64,000 nt of DNA from Staphylococcus ratti (GCF_020883535.1 NZ_CP086654.1:682001-746000), one strand, 5' to 3'; shown: positions 33,635 through 42,497, counted from the stretch's first letter. Notes: generated by a model from the sequence alone, not told the origin. A program made the numbers and translations.

Positions 33635-34906
33635 ATGGATAAAATTATTGTAAAAGGCGGCAATACCCTCAAAGGGGAAGTTCAAGTTGAAGGAGCTAAA
33701 AATGCTGTATTACCGATTATTACAGCTTCATTGCTAGCGAGTGAAGGTAAAAGTGAGCTTATCAATGTACCTGCTTTAAGCGATGTTGAAACAATCAATA
33801 ACGTCATCAGTGTCTTAAACGCTAAAGTGAAATATAATGAGAAAAAACAATCTGTTACTGTAGATGCTTCGAAAGAGTTAAAAGAGGAAGCACCTTATGA
33901 ATATGTAAGTAAAATGCGTGCAAGCATTTTAGTTATGGGACCACTTTTAGCGCGACTTGGGAAAGCTAAAGTAGCATTGCCGGGTGGATGCGCTATCGGT
34001 TCAAGACCTATTGAACAGCATTTAAAAGGCTTTGAAGCTTTAGGTGCTGAAATTCATCAAGAAGCAGGCTACATTTATGCAGAAAGCCCACAAGGTTTAA
34101 TAGGTAATGATATCCATTTAGATTTTCCAAGTGTAGGTGCTACACAAAATATTATTATGGCGGCGTCATTAGCTAAGGGCCGTACAGTGATTGAAAATGT
34201 AGCGAGAGAGCCTGAAATTGTTGATTTAGCGAACTATATCAATGAAATGGGCGGAGACGTTAAAGGTGCTGGAACAGATACAATTATCATCAATGGTGTA
34301 GAAACATTGTCCGGCGTACAGCATTCCATCATTCCAGATCGTATTGAAGCGGGTACGTTTATGATTGCTGCAGCGATTACACGCGGTGATGTTTTAGTTA
34401 AAAGTGCCATTCAAGAACATATGACAAGCCTTGTTTATAAACTTGAAGAAATGGGCGTTCATCTTGAAACAACAGAAGAAGGGATTCGTGTTACGGCGCC
34501 TGAAAAGTTAAATCCTGTAGATATTAAAACATTACCACACCCAGGTTTTCCAACCGATATGCAGTCACAAATGATGGCGTTATTATTAACTGCTGAAGGG
34601 CACAAAGTCATTACAGAAACGGTTTTTGAAAATCGTTTTATGCACGTAGGTGAATTTAAGCGAATGAACGCTCAAATTTCTGTCGAAGGCCGTAGCGCTA
34701 AAATTGAAGGCAGAAGTGAACTGCAAGGTGCGCAAGTTAAAGCCACTGATTTACGTGCAGCAGCTGCATTGATTTTAGCTGGATTAGTTGCTAAAGGTGA
34801 AACAACAGTAACAGAATTAAAGCATCTTGACCGTGGATATGTGAACTTCCATGAAAAATTAAAAGATTTAGGCGCAAATATTGAACGTATCAATGCTAAA
34901 AAATAA
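33635..34906 (+). CDS. murA: UDP-GlcNAc 1-carboxyvinyltransferase 1 (MurA)
   Basis: This is the first MurA paralogue, adding enolpyruvate to UDP-GlcNAc. The 423-residue protein has Lys22-Asn23 in GAKNAVLP, the fosfomycin-target Cys119 in [15 protein letters not shown] and [13 protein letters not shown] 33635 is chosen after GTGGAGGATGT; the frame is open to 33617. It overlaps a small membrane-protein gene and is followed by fabZ. Confidence 0.96.
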   Translation: MDKIIVKGGNTLKGEVQVEGAKNAVLPIITASLLASEGKSELINVPALSDVETINNVISVLNAKVKYNEKKQSVTVDASKELKEEAPYEYVSKMRASILVMGPLLARLGKAKVALPGGCAIGSRPIEQHLKGFEALGAEIHQEAGYIYAESPQGLIGNDIHLDFPSVGATQNIIMAASLAKGRTVIENVAREPEIVDLANYINEMGGDVKGAGTDTIIINGVETLSGVQHSIIPDRIEAGTFMIAAAITRGDVLVKSAIQEHMTSLVYKLEEMGVHLETTEEGIRVTAPEKLNPVDIKTLPHPGFPTDMQSQMMALLLTAEGHKVITETVFENRFMHVGEFKRMNAQISVEGRSAKIEGRSELQGAQVKATDLRAAAALILAGLVAKGETTVTELKHLDRGYVNFHEKLKDLGANIERINAKK

Positions 34907-35090
34907 TTCATGGGCACTCTGGTCGTGGTTACAACGATTAGTTAGTGTGCAACTCACGTTATTTATAATCGTCGCCGTTGCTTTATTCTTTATAGGGTTA
35001 ATGATGGGCTTTTTAATTAACCAAGATAATATTTTGGATGCGCTGAATCCCAAATTTTGGGAACATTTTAAAGAAATCATTGGAGGTTAG
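34893..35090 (+). CDS. EpuA-like small membrane protein
   Basis: This 65-residue protein has one strong membrane helix ([22 protein letters not shown]) flanked by a basic, Trp-rich N-terminus ([14 protein letters not shown]) and a polar tail. Proteins of this kind after murA are often labelled RNA polymerase subunit beta in databases because of the EpuA family name, but nothing here resembles RNA polymerase. The ATG lies inside the end of murA with no clear ribosome site, so it probably depends on coupling to murA translation. Role unknown. Confidence 0.7.
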   Translation: MLKNNSWALWSWLQRLVSVQLTLFIIVAVALFFIGLMMGFLINQDNILDALNPKFWEHFKEIIGG

Positions 35091-35096
35091 TTCATA

Positions 35097-35537
35097 ATGG
35101 AAACAATTTTTAACTACAACGAAATTAAACAAATCATTCCACATCGTCAACCTTTTTTACTTATTGATAAAGTGGTTGAATATGAACCTGGTCAACGTTG
35201 TGTAGGTATTAAACAAGTGTCTGGAAATGAACCCTTTTTCCAAGGACATTTTCCAGAATATGCTGTAATGCCAGGTGTACTGATTACAGAAGCATTAGCA
35301 CAAACGGGTGCTGTTGCGATGTTAAATAGTGAAGAAAATAAAGGTAAGCTTGCTTTGTTTGCAGGAATTGATAAATGTCGTTTTAAAAAGCAAGTTGTCC
35401 CTGGAGATACGTTAAGATTAGAAGTTGAAATCACTAAAATTAAAGGTCCAATTGGTAAAGGTACTGCAAAAGCTACTGTGGATGGACAAGTAGCTTGCCA
35501 ATGCGAATTAACTTTTGCCTTACAAGATCCTCAATAA
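35097..35537 (+). CDS. fabZ: (3R)-hydroxyacyl-ACP dehydratase FabZ
   Basis: FabZ dehydrates beta-hydroxyacyl-ACP in type II fatty acid synthesis. The 146-residue hot-dog fold protein has [14 protein letters not shown], the catalytic histidine in [24 protein letters not shown] (with the following Glu), and [18 protein letters not shown] lies in the preceding gene, so the murA-epuA-fabZ genes are coupled. Confidence 0.97.
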   Translation: METIFNYNEIKQIIPHRQPFLLIDKVVEYEPGQRCVGIKQVSGNEPFFQGHFPEYAVMPGVLITEALAQTGAVAMLNSEENKGKLALFAGIDKCRFKKQVVPGDTLRLEVEITKIKGPIGKGTAKATVDGQVACQCELTFALQDPQ

Positions 35538-35582
35538 TTGCTAGAGGCTCAGATAAAGCATTTATATTTTGAGAAAATAAAA

Positions 35583-35669
35583 CGATGAGGCTAGGGTATC
35601 ACGTATTATTGTGTTAGGGCGCTTAAGGAAATGACATACTTAACACAAATTGTAATCCTAATCTCATCG
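35583..35669. terminator. 87-base hairpin rod between fabZ and ywpF
   Basis: CGATGAG (35583-35589) pairs with CTCATCG (35663-35669), TAGG (35592-35595) with CCTA (35657-35660), and TTGTGTTA (35609-35616) with TAACACAA (35641-35648). The three helices stack into one long hairpin in a convergent gap. No long T-run follows, so efficient termination is unproven; a structured small RNA is an alternative. Confidence 0.6.
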
Positions 35670-35750
35670 TGCGTATATGAAACGGTGCATGATTAAACAG
35701 TGGTTTCTCATTAGATAATGTATGTGCTATCTGTTAGCCTTATTGTTTAC

Positions 35751-36191
35751 TTATTCTTCTTGTCTTTCATCTTTAAGTCGAGGCTTAGATTGCATCATGC
35801 GATTAAATGTTTTTATAAGTGCTTCGCCTTCAAGGCCCTCACTAACTAATTGTTCTAGTAAATTTTCTGCATAAACTTGACGCAATGTATAAATGTGACA
35901 TTCAAAGACGACAGATATCGTTTCTTTGAGTGGTGTAATATGTTTGATCGTTGCATCAAACAAAGCGGGATCGTTCGATGGTCGTGTAATGACGACGCGA
36001 ATATCTAACAACGCTTCAGCGTCCATATATGCTTGCATTTCTTCTAAATGGATATCGGATATTACGATTTCCAATAACCAACCAGTCCCACTATTTTCTT
36101 TGTTTATAATGACGCCATCTTTTAATTCATATTCAGTCACTGCACCATTTTCAGATACAATTTGAAAACGCAAGGCTTTAAATGTCTTCAT
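35751..36191 (-). CDS. YwpF-like protein
   Basis: This 146-residue protein (MKTFKALRFQIVSENGAVTEYELKDGVIINKENSG...) matches the YwpF family that sits between fabZ and a single-strand-binding protein gene in bacilli and staphylococci. It is mostly beta-strand in pattern, with a charged C-terminus (KPRLKDERQEE). AAGGGGG precedes the ATG. It is divergent from ssb. Function unknown. Confidence 0.78.
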   Translation of the reverse strand: MKTFKALRFQIVSENGAVTEYELKDGVIINKENSGTGWLLEIVISDIHLEEMQAYMDAEALLDIRVVITRPSNDPALFDATIKHITPLKETISVVFECHIYTLRQVYAENLLEQLVSEGLEGEALIKTFNRMMQSKPRLKDERQEE

Positions 36192-36331
36192 TGATTCGTA
36201 CCCCCTTAAAACTTTCTCAATTTTACGAAATAAGAATATTTATTTTCAATTATAACGTAAATTTTGAAAAAATTCCTGAAATGTATGATGAATAGTATCA
36301 GTTTGATACGCAATATACCATTTTTCAAAGC

Positions 36332-36361
36332 TTGCCATTAACGGCATGAAATGCGTATGAT
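36332..36361 (+). promoter_or_regulatory. ssb promoter
   Basis: TTGCCA (36332-36337), an 18-base spacer and TATGAT (36356-36361) lie about 26 bases ahead of the ssb start, giving a very short leader that begins near the GGAGGTG ribosome site. Confidence 0.6.
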
Positions 36362-36386
36362 AGTGTCATACAGAAAGGAGGTGACA

Positions 36387-36698
36387 TTGATAAATCAGTT
36401 TCAAGCGACAGGTATCATTACTAAAGCCCCTAACTATTTTGATACTGGTGAAACCCCATTTGTCACTTTTTCATTAAAGGTAAAACGGGATTATAAAAGC
36501 AAACATGATAAACCTATTTTTGATTATTTAAATTGTAAAGCTTTTGGAACCGTTGCAACCTATATTCATGAAACATGTCAAGAAGAGACACGCGTTGCAA
36601 TCAGTGGCCAAATACAAAGCCGAAGATATGAGTATCAAGGAGAGCGACGCTATGCAACTGAATTGGTTATTTTCCAATTAGAACATCTATCCTCATAG
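36387..36698 (+). CDS. ssb: Short single-stranded DNA-binding protein (SsbB-type)
   Basis: This is a 103-residue OB-fold protein: MINQFQATGIITKAPNYFDTGETPFVTFSLKVKRDY ... FGTVATYIHETCQEETRVAISGQIQSRRYEYQGERRYATELVI. It ends right after the OB fold and lacks the acidic DDDLPF-type tail that recruits repair proteins in SsbA. It is therefore the short, SsbB-like paralogue, often tied to DNA uptake or stress. The TTG start at 36387 is fixed by AAAGGAGGTGACA; the open frame reaches back to 36351. Confidence 0.88.
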   Translation: MINQFQATGIITKAPNYFDTGETPFVTFSLKVKRDYKSKHDKPIFDYLNCKAFGTVATYIHETCQEETRVAISGQIQSRRYEYQGERRYATELVIFQLEHLSS

Positions 36699-36920
36699 CT
36701 CTGTGAAAAAGCACTATTCCAATAATCCAAGCTTATTAAACGATAATATCATCCATTTATACTAAACCTTATAACCATTTACTTTCCTACTCCCGATCTT
36801 TCCAATGACATGAAACACGAACCATTGAACAATGATATCGTATATTTCTACTCAATTTTATTTTCACTTTAATCTTTTTTCTCACATGTGTATTAATGCC
36901 TATTATATTGAGTGAAACAA

Positions 36921-36962
36921 TAGGGGATAGAAATCCTTTTGATTTCGTTAGCCTATGCGCCC
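36921..36962 (-). repeat. Degenerate copy of intergenic hairpin repeat
   Basis: On the reverse strand it reads GGC-TAACGAAATC-AAAAG-GATTTCTATCCCC, closely matching the hairpin of the repeats at 56972-57011 and 57100-57140 (GACGAAATCAAAAGATTTCTGTCC). GAAATC/GATTTC form the stem. Confidence 0.55.
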
Positions 36963-36994
36963 GTCGCTCAAAAATAGTTTCATTTATTCACTTA

Positions 36995-37053
36995 AAGCGG
37001 AGATTTATCTACGTGTATTGACATTAAATATGTAGATATCTCCGCTTATTTTT
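36995..37053 (+). terminator. Terminator upstream of LysM gene
   Basis: AAGCGGAGAT (36995-37004) pairs with ATCTCCGCTT (37038-37047); the stem is extended inside by TCTAC/GTAGA, and ATTTTT follows. It insulates the LysM gene from ssb. Confidence 0.8.
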
Positions 37054-37104
37054 AAGCTTTATATACGTAGTTGAGCGAGGGCGCGATATGTCCTCGTTTT
37101 ACTT

Positions 37105-37121
37105 TGTAATATATTTGTAAT
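37105..37121 (+). promoter_or_regulatory. WalR binding box
   Basis: TGTAAT-ATATT-TGTAAT: two identical hexamers separated by exactly 5 bases, a perfect match to the staphylococcal/bacillary WalR (YycF) consensus TGTWAH-N5-TGTWAH. It lies 108 bases before the LysM protein ATG, a typical distance for WalRK-controlled autolysin genes. Confidence 0.8.
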
Positions 37122-37228
37122 GAAAATGGTACTTTATTTAATGTCAATGTCATCTTTTTGAAAAAGACTGGTGCTATATTATTTGTGAACATAACAGATT
37201 TTCATACCAATTACTGGAGGATTACTAA

Positions 37229-37972
37229 ATGAAAAAATTACTTTTAGCAACATCAACAGTAGGTTTATTAGCAGCGGCACAATTTGCTACTAATGCTGAA
37301 GCAGCGCATCAAGAGCATACACAAGTTCAAGAAGGTGTTCACTTCATTCAATGGGGTGATACTTTAAATAAAATTTCAAAGAAATACGATGTTACTGTAC
37401 AACAATTAAAAGACTGGAATAATTTAAAATCTGACCTTATCATCGCTGGTGAAAAATTATATGTAACAGAGGCAGCGGCAGCAGCACACAGTGCTACTTC
37501 AACGCAAAACTTTGTTTTACCAACGTCATCTAGCTTTGGTTCATTCGAAACAGCTACTTACAACCAATCTACAAGCTATTCAGCACCTGTAAATTACACG
37601 ACGTCTGGTTCATATGAAACTTATACAGCACCAGCAACTCAATATGTAACGCCGTCATATTCACATGTTCAAACTCAACCAACATCTCATTACCAAGCAC
37701 CATCAACAGCTGCTGGTTCTGGTTCTGTATATCAACAATTTATTAATGCTGGTGGTACACCTGCAATGTGGAATTCTATCGTTTTACCTGAATCAGGTGG
37801 TAATCCTAATATCGTTAGCCCAACAGGTTACAGAGGGCTTGGTCAAACAAAAGAAGCTTGGGGAACAGGTAGTGTAGCTACTCAAACTCAAGGTATGATT
37901 AATTATGCAAACTCACGTTACGGTTCTGTAGAGCGTGCAGTTCAATTCCGTTTAGCTAACGGATGGTGGTAG
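37229..37972 (+). CDS. Secreted LysM cell-wall protein with transglycosylase-like C-terminus
   Basis: This 247-residue exported protein has a signal peptide (MKKLLLATSTVGLLAAAQFATNAEA, cleavage likely after AEA near residue 25) and one LysM peptidoglycan-binding domain (about 37-80: HFIQWGDTLNKISKKYDVTVQQLKDW...GEKLYV). A Ser/Thr/Tyr/Gln-rich linker (about 85-165) leads to a C-terminal domain (about 170-247: MWNSIVLPESGGNPNIVSPTGYRGLGQTKEAW...). The ESGGN motif with the Glu is that of SceD/IsaA/APF-type lytic transglycosylase-like domains. It probably remodels peptidoglycan at the cell surface. A WalR box upstream fits autolysin control. The GGAGG site is strong. Confidence 0.88.
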   Translation: MKKLLLATSTVGLLAAAQFATNAEAAHQEHTQVQEGVHFIQWGDTLNKISKKYDVTVQQLKDWNNLKSDLIIAGEKLYVTEAAAAAHSATSTQNFVLPTSSSFGSFETATYNQSTSYSAPVNYTTSGSYETYTAPATQYVTPSYSHVQTQPTSHYQAPSTAAGSGSVYQQFINAGGTPAMWNSIVLPESGGNPNIVSPTGYRGLGQTKEAWGTGSVATQTQGMINYANSRYGSVERAVQFRLANGWW

Positions 37973-37993
37973 GCGATTGTAGAAATCGTCTGA

Positions 37994-38029
37994 AGCACTG
38001 ACTTATTTTTGAGTCGGTGCTTTTTTTTA
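37994..38029 (+). terminator. LysM gene terminator
   Basis: AGCACTGACT pairs with GAGTCGGTGCT (one G-U), followed by TTTTTTTT. Confidence 0.9.
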
Positions 38030-38077
38030 TTGATATTCTGTAATGGTTTTGTTACGTTTAATTTAATTAAATAAAAG

Positions 38078-38163
38078 ACTACTAGGGGAACCGTATGGTT
38101 GAGATGAATGATATTCAGACCCTTTGAACCTGATATAGTTAACACTAGCGTAGGGAAGTAGCG
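38078..38163 (+). promoter_or_regulatory. TPP riboswitch (thi-box)
   Basis: The segment follows the TPP aptamer in order: CTACTAGGGG at the 5' end, GGTTGAGATGA for the GGCTGAGA-type element, ACCCTTTGAACCTGAT, then CTAGCGTAGGGAAGTAG. CTAC and GTAG close P1. TPP binding in this family lowers expression of thiamine genes. The next element is a terminator and then tenA. Confidence 0.95.
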
Positions 38164-38187
38164 TAGACATTAAATCCTTTTTATGAT

Positions 38188-38217
38188 GACTAGGCTACTT
38201 TATCATGTAGTCTTTTT
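38188..38217 (+). terminator. TPP riboswitch expression-platform terminator
   Basis: GACTA (38188-38192) pairs with TAGTC (38208-38212), followed by TTTTTT. The downstream arm GTAGTC can also pair with GACTAC at the start of the aptamer (38078-38083). This gives mutually exclusive folds, as expected for transcription attenuation. Confidence 0.75.
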
Positions 38218-38238
38218 TCATTTGAAAGGAGTTTTTTT

Positions 38239-38916
38239 ATGTTATTTTCTGAAATTGTTAAACGTGAGGCGTCAACAATTATTGATGGTATTTATGGTGA
38301 TGAATTTATTCAAGGTATGATTCAAGGGGATATTCCTGAAGAGGCAATCAAACATTATTTAAGAGCGGATGCACGCTACTTATTTGAATTTGCCAAAATT
38401 TATGCATTGTTAATTCCTAAAGTGGATTCTAAAGAAGAAATTGAATTTTTGACGGAACAGATCGCATTTGCAGCTTCTGGGGAAGTTGAAGCGCATCATA
38501 TTCTCGCAGATTATGTCAAAGTACCGTATAATGAAATTATTAAAGAAGGAGAATGGTATCCTTCTGCGGATCATTATATTAAGCACATGTACTTTAATGC
38601 CTATCATTATGATGATGTGGCCTATACGATTGCTGCAATGGCACCTTGTCCATACGTCTATCAACAAATTGCGCAACGCGCGTTACGTGAAGTAGACTTT
38701 GACGCTAACCACCCATTAAAAGCATGGTTTGAATTTTATGCTGAGGGAATGGATGAATTAATGGAACACATTGATACGTGGTTGAATGCATGTGCAGAGC
38801 ATGCGTCTGATGCAGAGCGAGAACAACTAAAACGAAACTTTTTAGAAAGTACAATGCATGAGCGAAACTTTTTCAATATGTCGTATCACCAAGAAACATG
38901 GAATTTTGGGGGATAA
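38239..38916 (+). CDS. tenA: Aminopyrimidine aminohydrolase / thiaminase II TenA
   Basis: TenA hydrolyses amino-pyrimidine breakdown products of thiamine so that HMP can be reused. The 225-residue all-helical protein has the catalytic-region AMAPCPYVYQQIA with the conserved Cys, and a C-terminal FLESTMHERNFFNMSY with the conserved Glu. AAAGGAG precedes the ATG. It heads the tenA-thiD-thiM-thiE operon under the TPP riboswitch. Confidence 0.95.
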   Translation: MLFSEIVKREASTIIDGIYGDEFIQGMIQGDIPEEAIKHYLRADARYLFEFAKIYALLIPKVDSKEEIEFLTEQIAFAASGEVEAHHILADYVKVPYNEIIKEGEWYPSADHYIKHMYFNAYHYDDVAYTIAAMAPCPYVYQQIAQRALREVDFDANHPLKAWFEFYAEGMDELMEHIDTWLNACAEHASDAEREQLKRNFLESTMHERNFFNMSYHQETWNFGG

Positions 38917-38920
38917 AACA

Positions 38921-39727
38921 ATGAATAAATTAAAAATCGCATTAACGATTGCAGGTACAGATCCTTCTGGCGGTGCCGGCGTCATGGCAGATTTAAAGTC
39001 ATTTCATTCCTGTGGTGTTTATGGAATGGCGGCAATAACGAGTATCGTAGCTCAAAACTCTTTGGGTGTACAACACATTCATAATTTAGAGCAAACGTGG
39101 GTGGAAGAGCAACTTGAAAGTGTATTTTCTGACGAACCACCACATGCTTTAAAAACAGGTATGATACCAACTATAGATATGATGACTATGATAGCAAACC
39201 AGATTAAAAGTAAGTCTATTCCTTATGTGATCGATCCAGTTATGATTGCGAAAAGTGGCGATTCGTTAATGGCGCCACAAGGGAGACAAGCTTTAAAAAA
39301 TACGTTGCTGCCACTTGCAGATGTTGCCACACCTAATATTCCAGAAGCTGAAGAAATTACCCAAATGAAACTGCAAACAGAAGCAGAGATAAAAAAAGCT
39401 GGACGCTTTTTTATCAATGAAATTGGCTCCAAAGGGGTTGTTTTAAAAGGCGGGCATTTGGAAGGGGATGCACGTGATTATTTGTTTACTAAAGAAGGAG
39501 AATTTACATTTACAGCACCCCGTTTTGATACATTGCATACACACGGTACAGGATGTACTTTTTCAGCAGTCATTACTGCTGAGCTTGCGAAAGGAAAGTC
39601 TGTTTATGACGCGGTAGCGAAAGCGAAAGCCTATATTTCATTAGCAATTGAGCATACGCCTGAGATTGGGCAAGGGCGAGGCCCGGTCAATCATTTCGCT
39701 TATCAACAGTTGAAGGGTTGGGATTAG
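38921..39727 (+). CDS. thiD: HMP / HMP-phosphate kinase ThiD
   Basis: ThiD phosphorylates hydroxymethylpyrimidine twice to HMP-PP. The 268-residue ribokinase-fold protein has LTIAGTDPSGGAGVMADLKSF at the N-terminus and the C-terminal anion-hole motif THGTGCTFSAVITAELAKG. I use ATG 38921 after TGGGGGAT; the frame opens at 38858 inside tenA. It lies 4 bases after tenA. Confidence 0.96.
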   Translation: MNKLKIALTIAGTDPSGGAGVMADLKSFHSCGVYGMAAITSIVAQNSLGVQHIHNLEQTWVEEQLESVFSDEPPHALKTGMIPTIDMMTMIANQIKSKSIPYVIDPVMIAKSGDSLMAPQGRQALKNTLLPLADVATPNIPEAEEITQMKLQTEAEIKKAGRFFINEIGSKGVVLKGGHLEGDARDYLFTKEGEFTFTAPRFDTLHTHGTGCTFSAVITAELAKGKSVYDAVAKAKAYISLAIEHTPEIGQGRGPVNHFAYQQLKGWD

Positions 39728-39728
39728 A

Positions 39729-40523
39729 ATGAAGAGTTACTTAGAAAAAATGAGAGCAACACAACCGCTTGTAGTTTGTTACACCAATGATGTCGTCAAA
39801 AATTTTACTGCGAATGGATTATTAGCATTAGGCGCGAGTCCAGCGATGAGCGAAGCGCCAGAAGAGGCGAAAGACTTTTTTAAAATCACACAAGGTTTGC
39901 TCATTAATATAGGAACTTTAACTCGAAAAACTGGAGAAGATATGCTCGAAATTGCGAAACAAGCTAATGATCAAGGTGTTCCAATTGTTTTTGATCCTGT
40001 TGCAGTAGGTGCGTCACAATTTCGAAAAGACTATTGTCGTCAATTTTTAGCTCAAGTGGATGTTGCTGTTATAAAAGGAAACGCTTCAGAGATATTAACT
40101 TTAGTAGACGAATCGACAACGATGAAAGGCACAGATAGTTCAGATGATATAGATACAATAACTATTGCCAAACGCGCTTATGAACAATTTCAAACAGCTA
40201 TTGTAGTCTCAGGTGAAAAAGATGTGATTGTTCAAGATAACAAAGTGATTGAATTGGACAATGGTGTTCCGCTACTTACTAAAATTACAGGTGCAGGTTG
40301 TTTATTAGGTGCGGTCATTGCTTCATTTTTATTACGACAACCAAAACCAGAATTAGAAGCATTAGTAGAAGCGGTGTCCATTTATAACATTGCCGCAGAA
40401 CATGCCGAATTAAGTGAGGGGGCGGATGCGCCAGGAACATTTTTAGTCTCATTTATAGATGCTTTAAGCCAAGTGGATACGGCAGCTTATCACCAAGAAA
40501 TTAAAAAGAGAGAAGTGCAATAA
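39729..40523 (+). CDS. thiM: Hydroxyethylthiazole kinase ThiM
   Basis: ThiM phosphorylates the thiazole alcohol THZ for salvage. The 264-residue protein has VVCYTNDVVKNFTANGLLALGASPAMSEAPEEA and the ribokinase-like KITGAGCLLGAVIASFL loop. It begins one base after the thiD stop. Confidence 0.96.
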   Translation: MKSYLEKMRATQPLVVCYTNDVVKNFTANGLLALGASPAMSEAPEEAKDFFKITQGLLINIGTLTRKTGEDMLEIAKQANDQGVPIVFDPVAVGASQFRKDYCRQFLAQVDVAVIKGNASEILTLVDESTTMKGTDSSDDIDTITIAKRAYEQFQTAIVVSGEKDVIVQDNKVIELDNGVPLLTKITGAGCLLGAVIASFLLRQPKPELEALVEAVSIYNIAAEHAELSEGADAPGTFLVSFIDALSQVDTAAYHQEIKKREVQ

Positions 40524-40525
40524 TC

Positions 40526-41164
40526 ATGAGATTTCAACGAGACCAGTTACGCGTGTATTTTATTGCTGGCACGCAAGATATTAAAAAGGGGAATTTAGAA
40601 GCGATTTTAAAAGAGGCACTTGAAGCAGGTATTACTATGTTTCAGTTCCGTGAAAAAGGCCCACATGCTTTGACAGGGGAAGCAAAAGAACGACAAGCTC
40701 GAACATTAATGCAACTTTGCCATTCATATGGTGTCCCGTTTATTGTGAACGACGATGTGGAATTAGCTCTAAAAATTGATGCCGACGGGATTCATGTTGG
40801 ACAGGATGACGCTAAAATAGATTCATTTATTCATCAATGTAAAAATAAGATTATTGGATTAAGTATCAGTAATTTTAAAGAATATGATCAGTCTGATTTA
40901 ACGTATGTCGATTACATTGGCGTAGGTCCTGTTTATCAAACGTTCTCTAAATCAGATGCTAAACCATCAGGTGGCGTAGAAATGATTCGCCGTATGAGGA
41001 ATTATGATGAAAACATTCCAATTGTGGCCATTGGAGGCATTACTGAAGAAAATGTGGCGTCTTTGAAAAAGAATGGTGCTGATGGGATTGCGACGATTTC
41101 TTCAATTACGCATAGCGCAAATATTGAAAAAACAGTGACGCAATATTTACAGTATTTCAATTAA
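40526..41164 (+). CDS. thiE: Thiamine-phosphate synthase ThiE
   Basis: ThiE joins HMP-PP and THZ-P to thiamine phosphate. The 212-residue TIM barrel has [32 protein letters not shown], the IGLSISN loop, [19 protein letters not shown], and [14 protein letters not shown]. It ends the salvage operon; no thiC or thiG is present nearby. Confidence 0.97.
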   Translation: MRFQRDQLRVYFIAGTQDIKKGNLEAILKEALEAGITMFQFREKGPHALTGEAKERQARTLMQLCHSYGVPFIVNDDVELALKIDADGIHVGQDDAKIDSFIHQCKNKIIGLSISNFKEYDQSDLTYVDYIGVGPVYQTFSKSDAKPSGGVEMIRRMRNYDENIPIVAIGGITEENVASLKKNGADGIATISSITHSANIEKTVTQYLQYFN

Positions 41165-41252
41165 ATTCGTAAATCTTTTCGTTTATGTTTCCACACAATT
41201 AGGATGTATGATAAAATATCACTTATGTGAATATATCTTTAGAGGTGGAAAA

Positions 41253-42119
41253 ATGAAGAACAAAGCGTTATTGGCGACACTACTAGGCGTCGTCCTGTTA
41301 TTAGCTGGATGTGACTATAGTAAGCCTGAAAACCGTACTGGCTTCTTTTACAACACGTTTGTTTCACCAATGGATCACTTAATCCATTGGTTAGGTGATC
41401 ATTTAAATAATAACTATGGTCTCGCAATTATCATTATCGTGTTAGTAGTACGTATCGTATTATTACCATTCATGTTGTCAAACTACAAGAACATGCATAT
41501 GATGCGTGAAAAAATGAAAATTGCCAAGCCAGAAATTACAGAAGCACAAGAAAAAGTTAAACGTGCTCGAACACAAGAAGATAAAATGGCTGCCAATCAA
41601 GAAATGATGAATGTTTATAAAAAATATGATATGAATCCAGTTGCAAGCATGTTAGGGTGTTTACCGCTTATCTTGCAAATGCCGATTATCATGGCCTTAT
41701 TCTTCGTACTGAAATATCCATCAGGTGGAGGCATTACGAAGTTCTCTGATTTCTTATGGTTCCAATTAGATAAACCTGACATTTGGATTACTATTATTGC
41801 AGGTATTTTATACTTCATTCAAGCTTATGTTTCGAGTATGCATATGCCACAAGAACAACGTCAAATGGCAGTAATGATGATGATTATTTCACCAATTATG
41901 ATTGTGTGGATTTCATTCAGTTCTGCAGCGGCATTAGGTTTATACTGGTCAGTATCTGCTGCATTCTTAGTTGTACAAACTTATGTAGCCAATATTATTT
42001 ATGGTAAAAAAGCTAAAGCTGAAGTGGAACCTATGATTAGAAAGTTTGAAGAAGAAAAGAAATCAAACGCTAAATCAGGTAAAAACACAAAAGTCGTTTC
42101 AAAGAAAAAGAAAAAATAA
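41253..42119 (+). CDS. yidC: Membrane protein insertase YidC (lipoprotein form)
   Basis: YidC inserts and folds membrane proteins, with or without SecYEG. The 288-residue protein has a lipoprotein signal ending LLLAG-Cys20 and five expected membrane segments. The conserved arginine of the hydrophilic groove is in [13 protein letters not shown]. The C-terminus is Lys-rich (KVVSKKKKK), able to contact ribosomes. A cytoplasmic charged helical hairpin lies at [37 protein letters not shown] 41253 follows AGAGGTGG; a -35/-10 pair TTCCAC-N17-TAAAAT lies just upstream. A second YidC is not in the window. Confidence 0.95.
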   Translation: MKNKALLATLLGVVLLLAGCDYSKPENRTGFFYNTFVSPMDHLIHWLGDHLNNNYGLAIIIIVLVVRIVLLPFMLSNYKNMHMMREKMKIAKPEITEAQEKVKRARTQEDKMAANQEMMNVYKKYDMNPVASMLGCLPLILQMPIIMALFFVLKYPSGGGITKFSDFLWFQLDKPDIWITIIAGILYFIQAYVSSMHMPQEQRQMAVMMMIISPIMIVWISFSSAAALGLYWSVSAAFLVVQTYVANIIYGKKAKAEVEPMIRKFEEEKKSNAKSGKNTKVVSKKKKK

Positions 42120-42128
42120 GCATAAAAT

Positions 42129-42167
42129 AAACCGTCCTTCCATTAAGTTGGAAGGACGGTTATTTTT
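42129..42167 (+). terminator. yidC terminator
   Basis: AACCGTCCTTCC (42130-42141) pairs perfectly with GGAAGGACGGTT (42150-42161), followed by ATTTTT. Confidence 0.92.
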
Positions 42168-42349
42168 AGGCTGTACACTTTATATGGTGGTTATGTATCT
42201 ATAATAATTAAGTAGCAAACTTCCGATTGCTTCTTCGAGTCTCGCTTTCCCAGGCGCCTTACCTCTGCATGAACACGTTTGAATGTAATGATATACGTGT
42301 TCAGTACACATGTGAACGTAAGTGAGCAGGTGTTCCTTTTCAACGCAGT

Positions 42350-42443
42350 CTATGACTGGTTTCTAACTGTTATTAGAAACCTAGTCATAGTTGCGGGGGA
42401 GATACTACGAAATCAATGTTATGTGATTTCTGTATCTCTCCCG
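42350..42443 (+). repeat. Two-hairpin intergenic repeat unit
   Basis: Hairpin 1 pairs CTATGACTGGTTTCTAA with TTAGAAACCTAGTCATAG (one bulge). Hairpin 2 pairs GGGGGAGATAC...GAAATCA with TGATTTC...GTATCTCTCCC. The order, the TAGTCA...TTG-GGGG junction and the ACGAAATC block match the repeats at 56902-57141. Confidence 0.65.
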
Positions 42444-42497
42444 GATTTTCGGTTTCGGCTATATGCCTCGGGAGTCTCGACTCGGTACGCAATCTAT

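Larger units (their letters stand above)
36699..37228. other. Intergenic region ssb / LysM protein
   Basis: This 530-base stretch has no coding potential that I can support. It holds a reverse-oriented copy of the ACGAAATC hairpin repeat (36921-36962), a strong terminator hairpin (36995-37053), a WalR box (37105-37121) and the promoter and ribosome site of the LysM gene. The part from 36699 to about 36890 is AT-rich with nothing recognisable. Confidence 0.6.

Noticed and set aside
35097..35537. Possible RNA polymerase subunit near fabZ
   Set aside because: Database naming of the preceding EpuA-like protein suggests this, but it is a one-helix membrane peptide with no RNA polymerase features.
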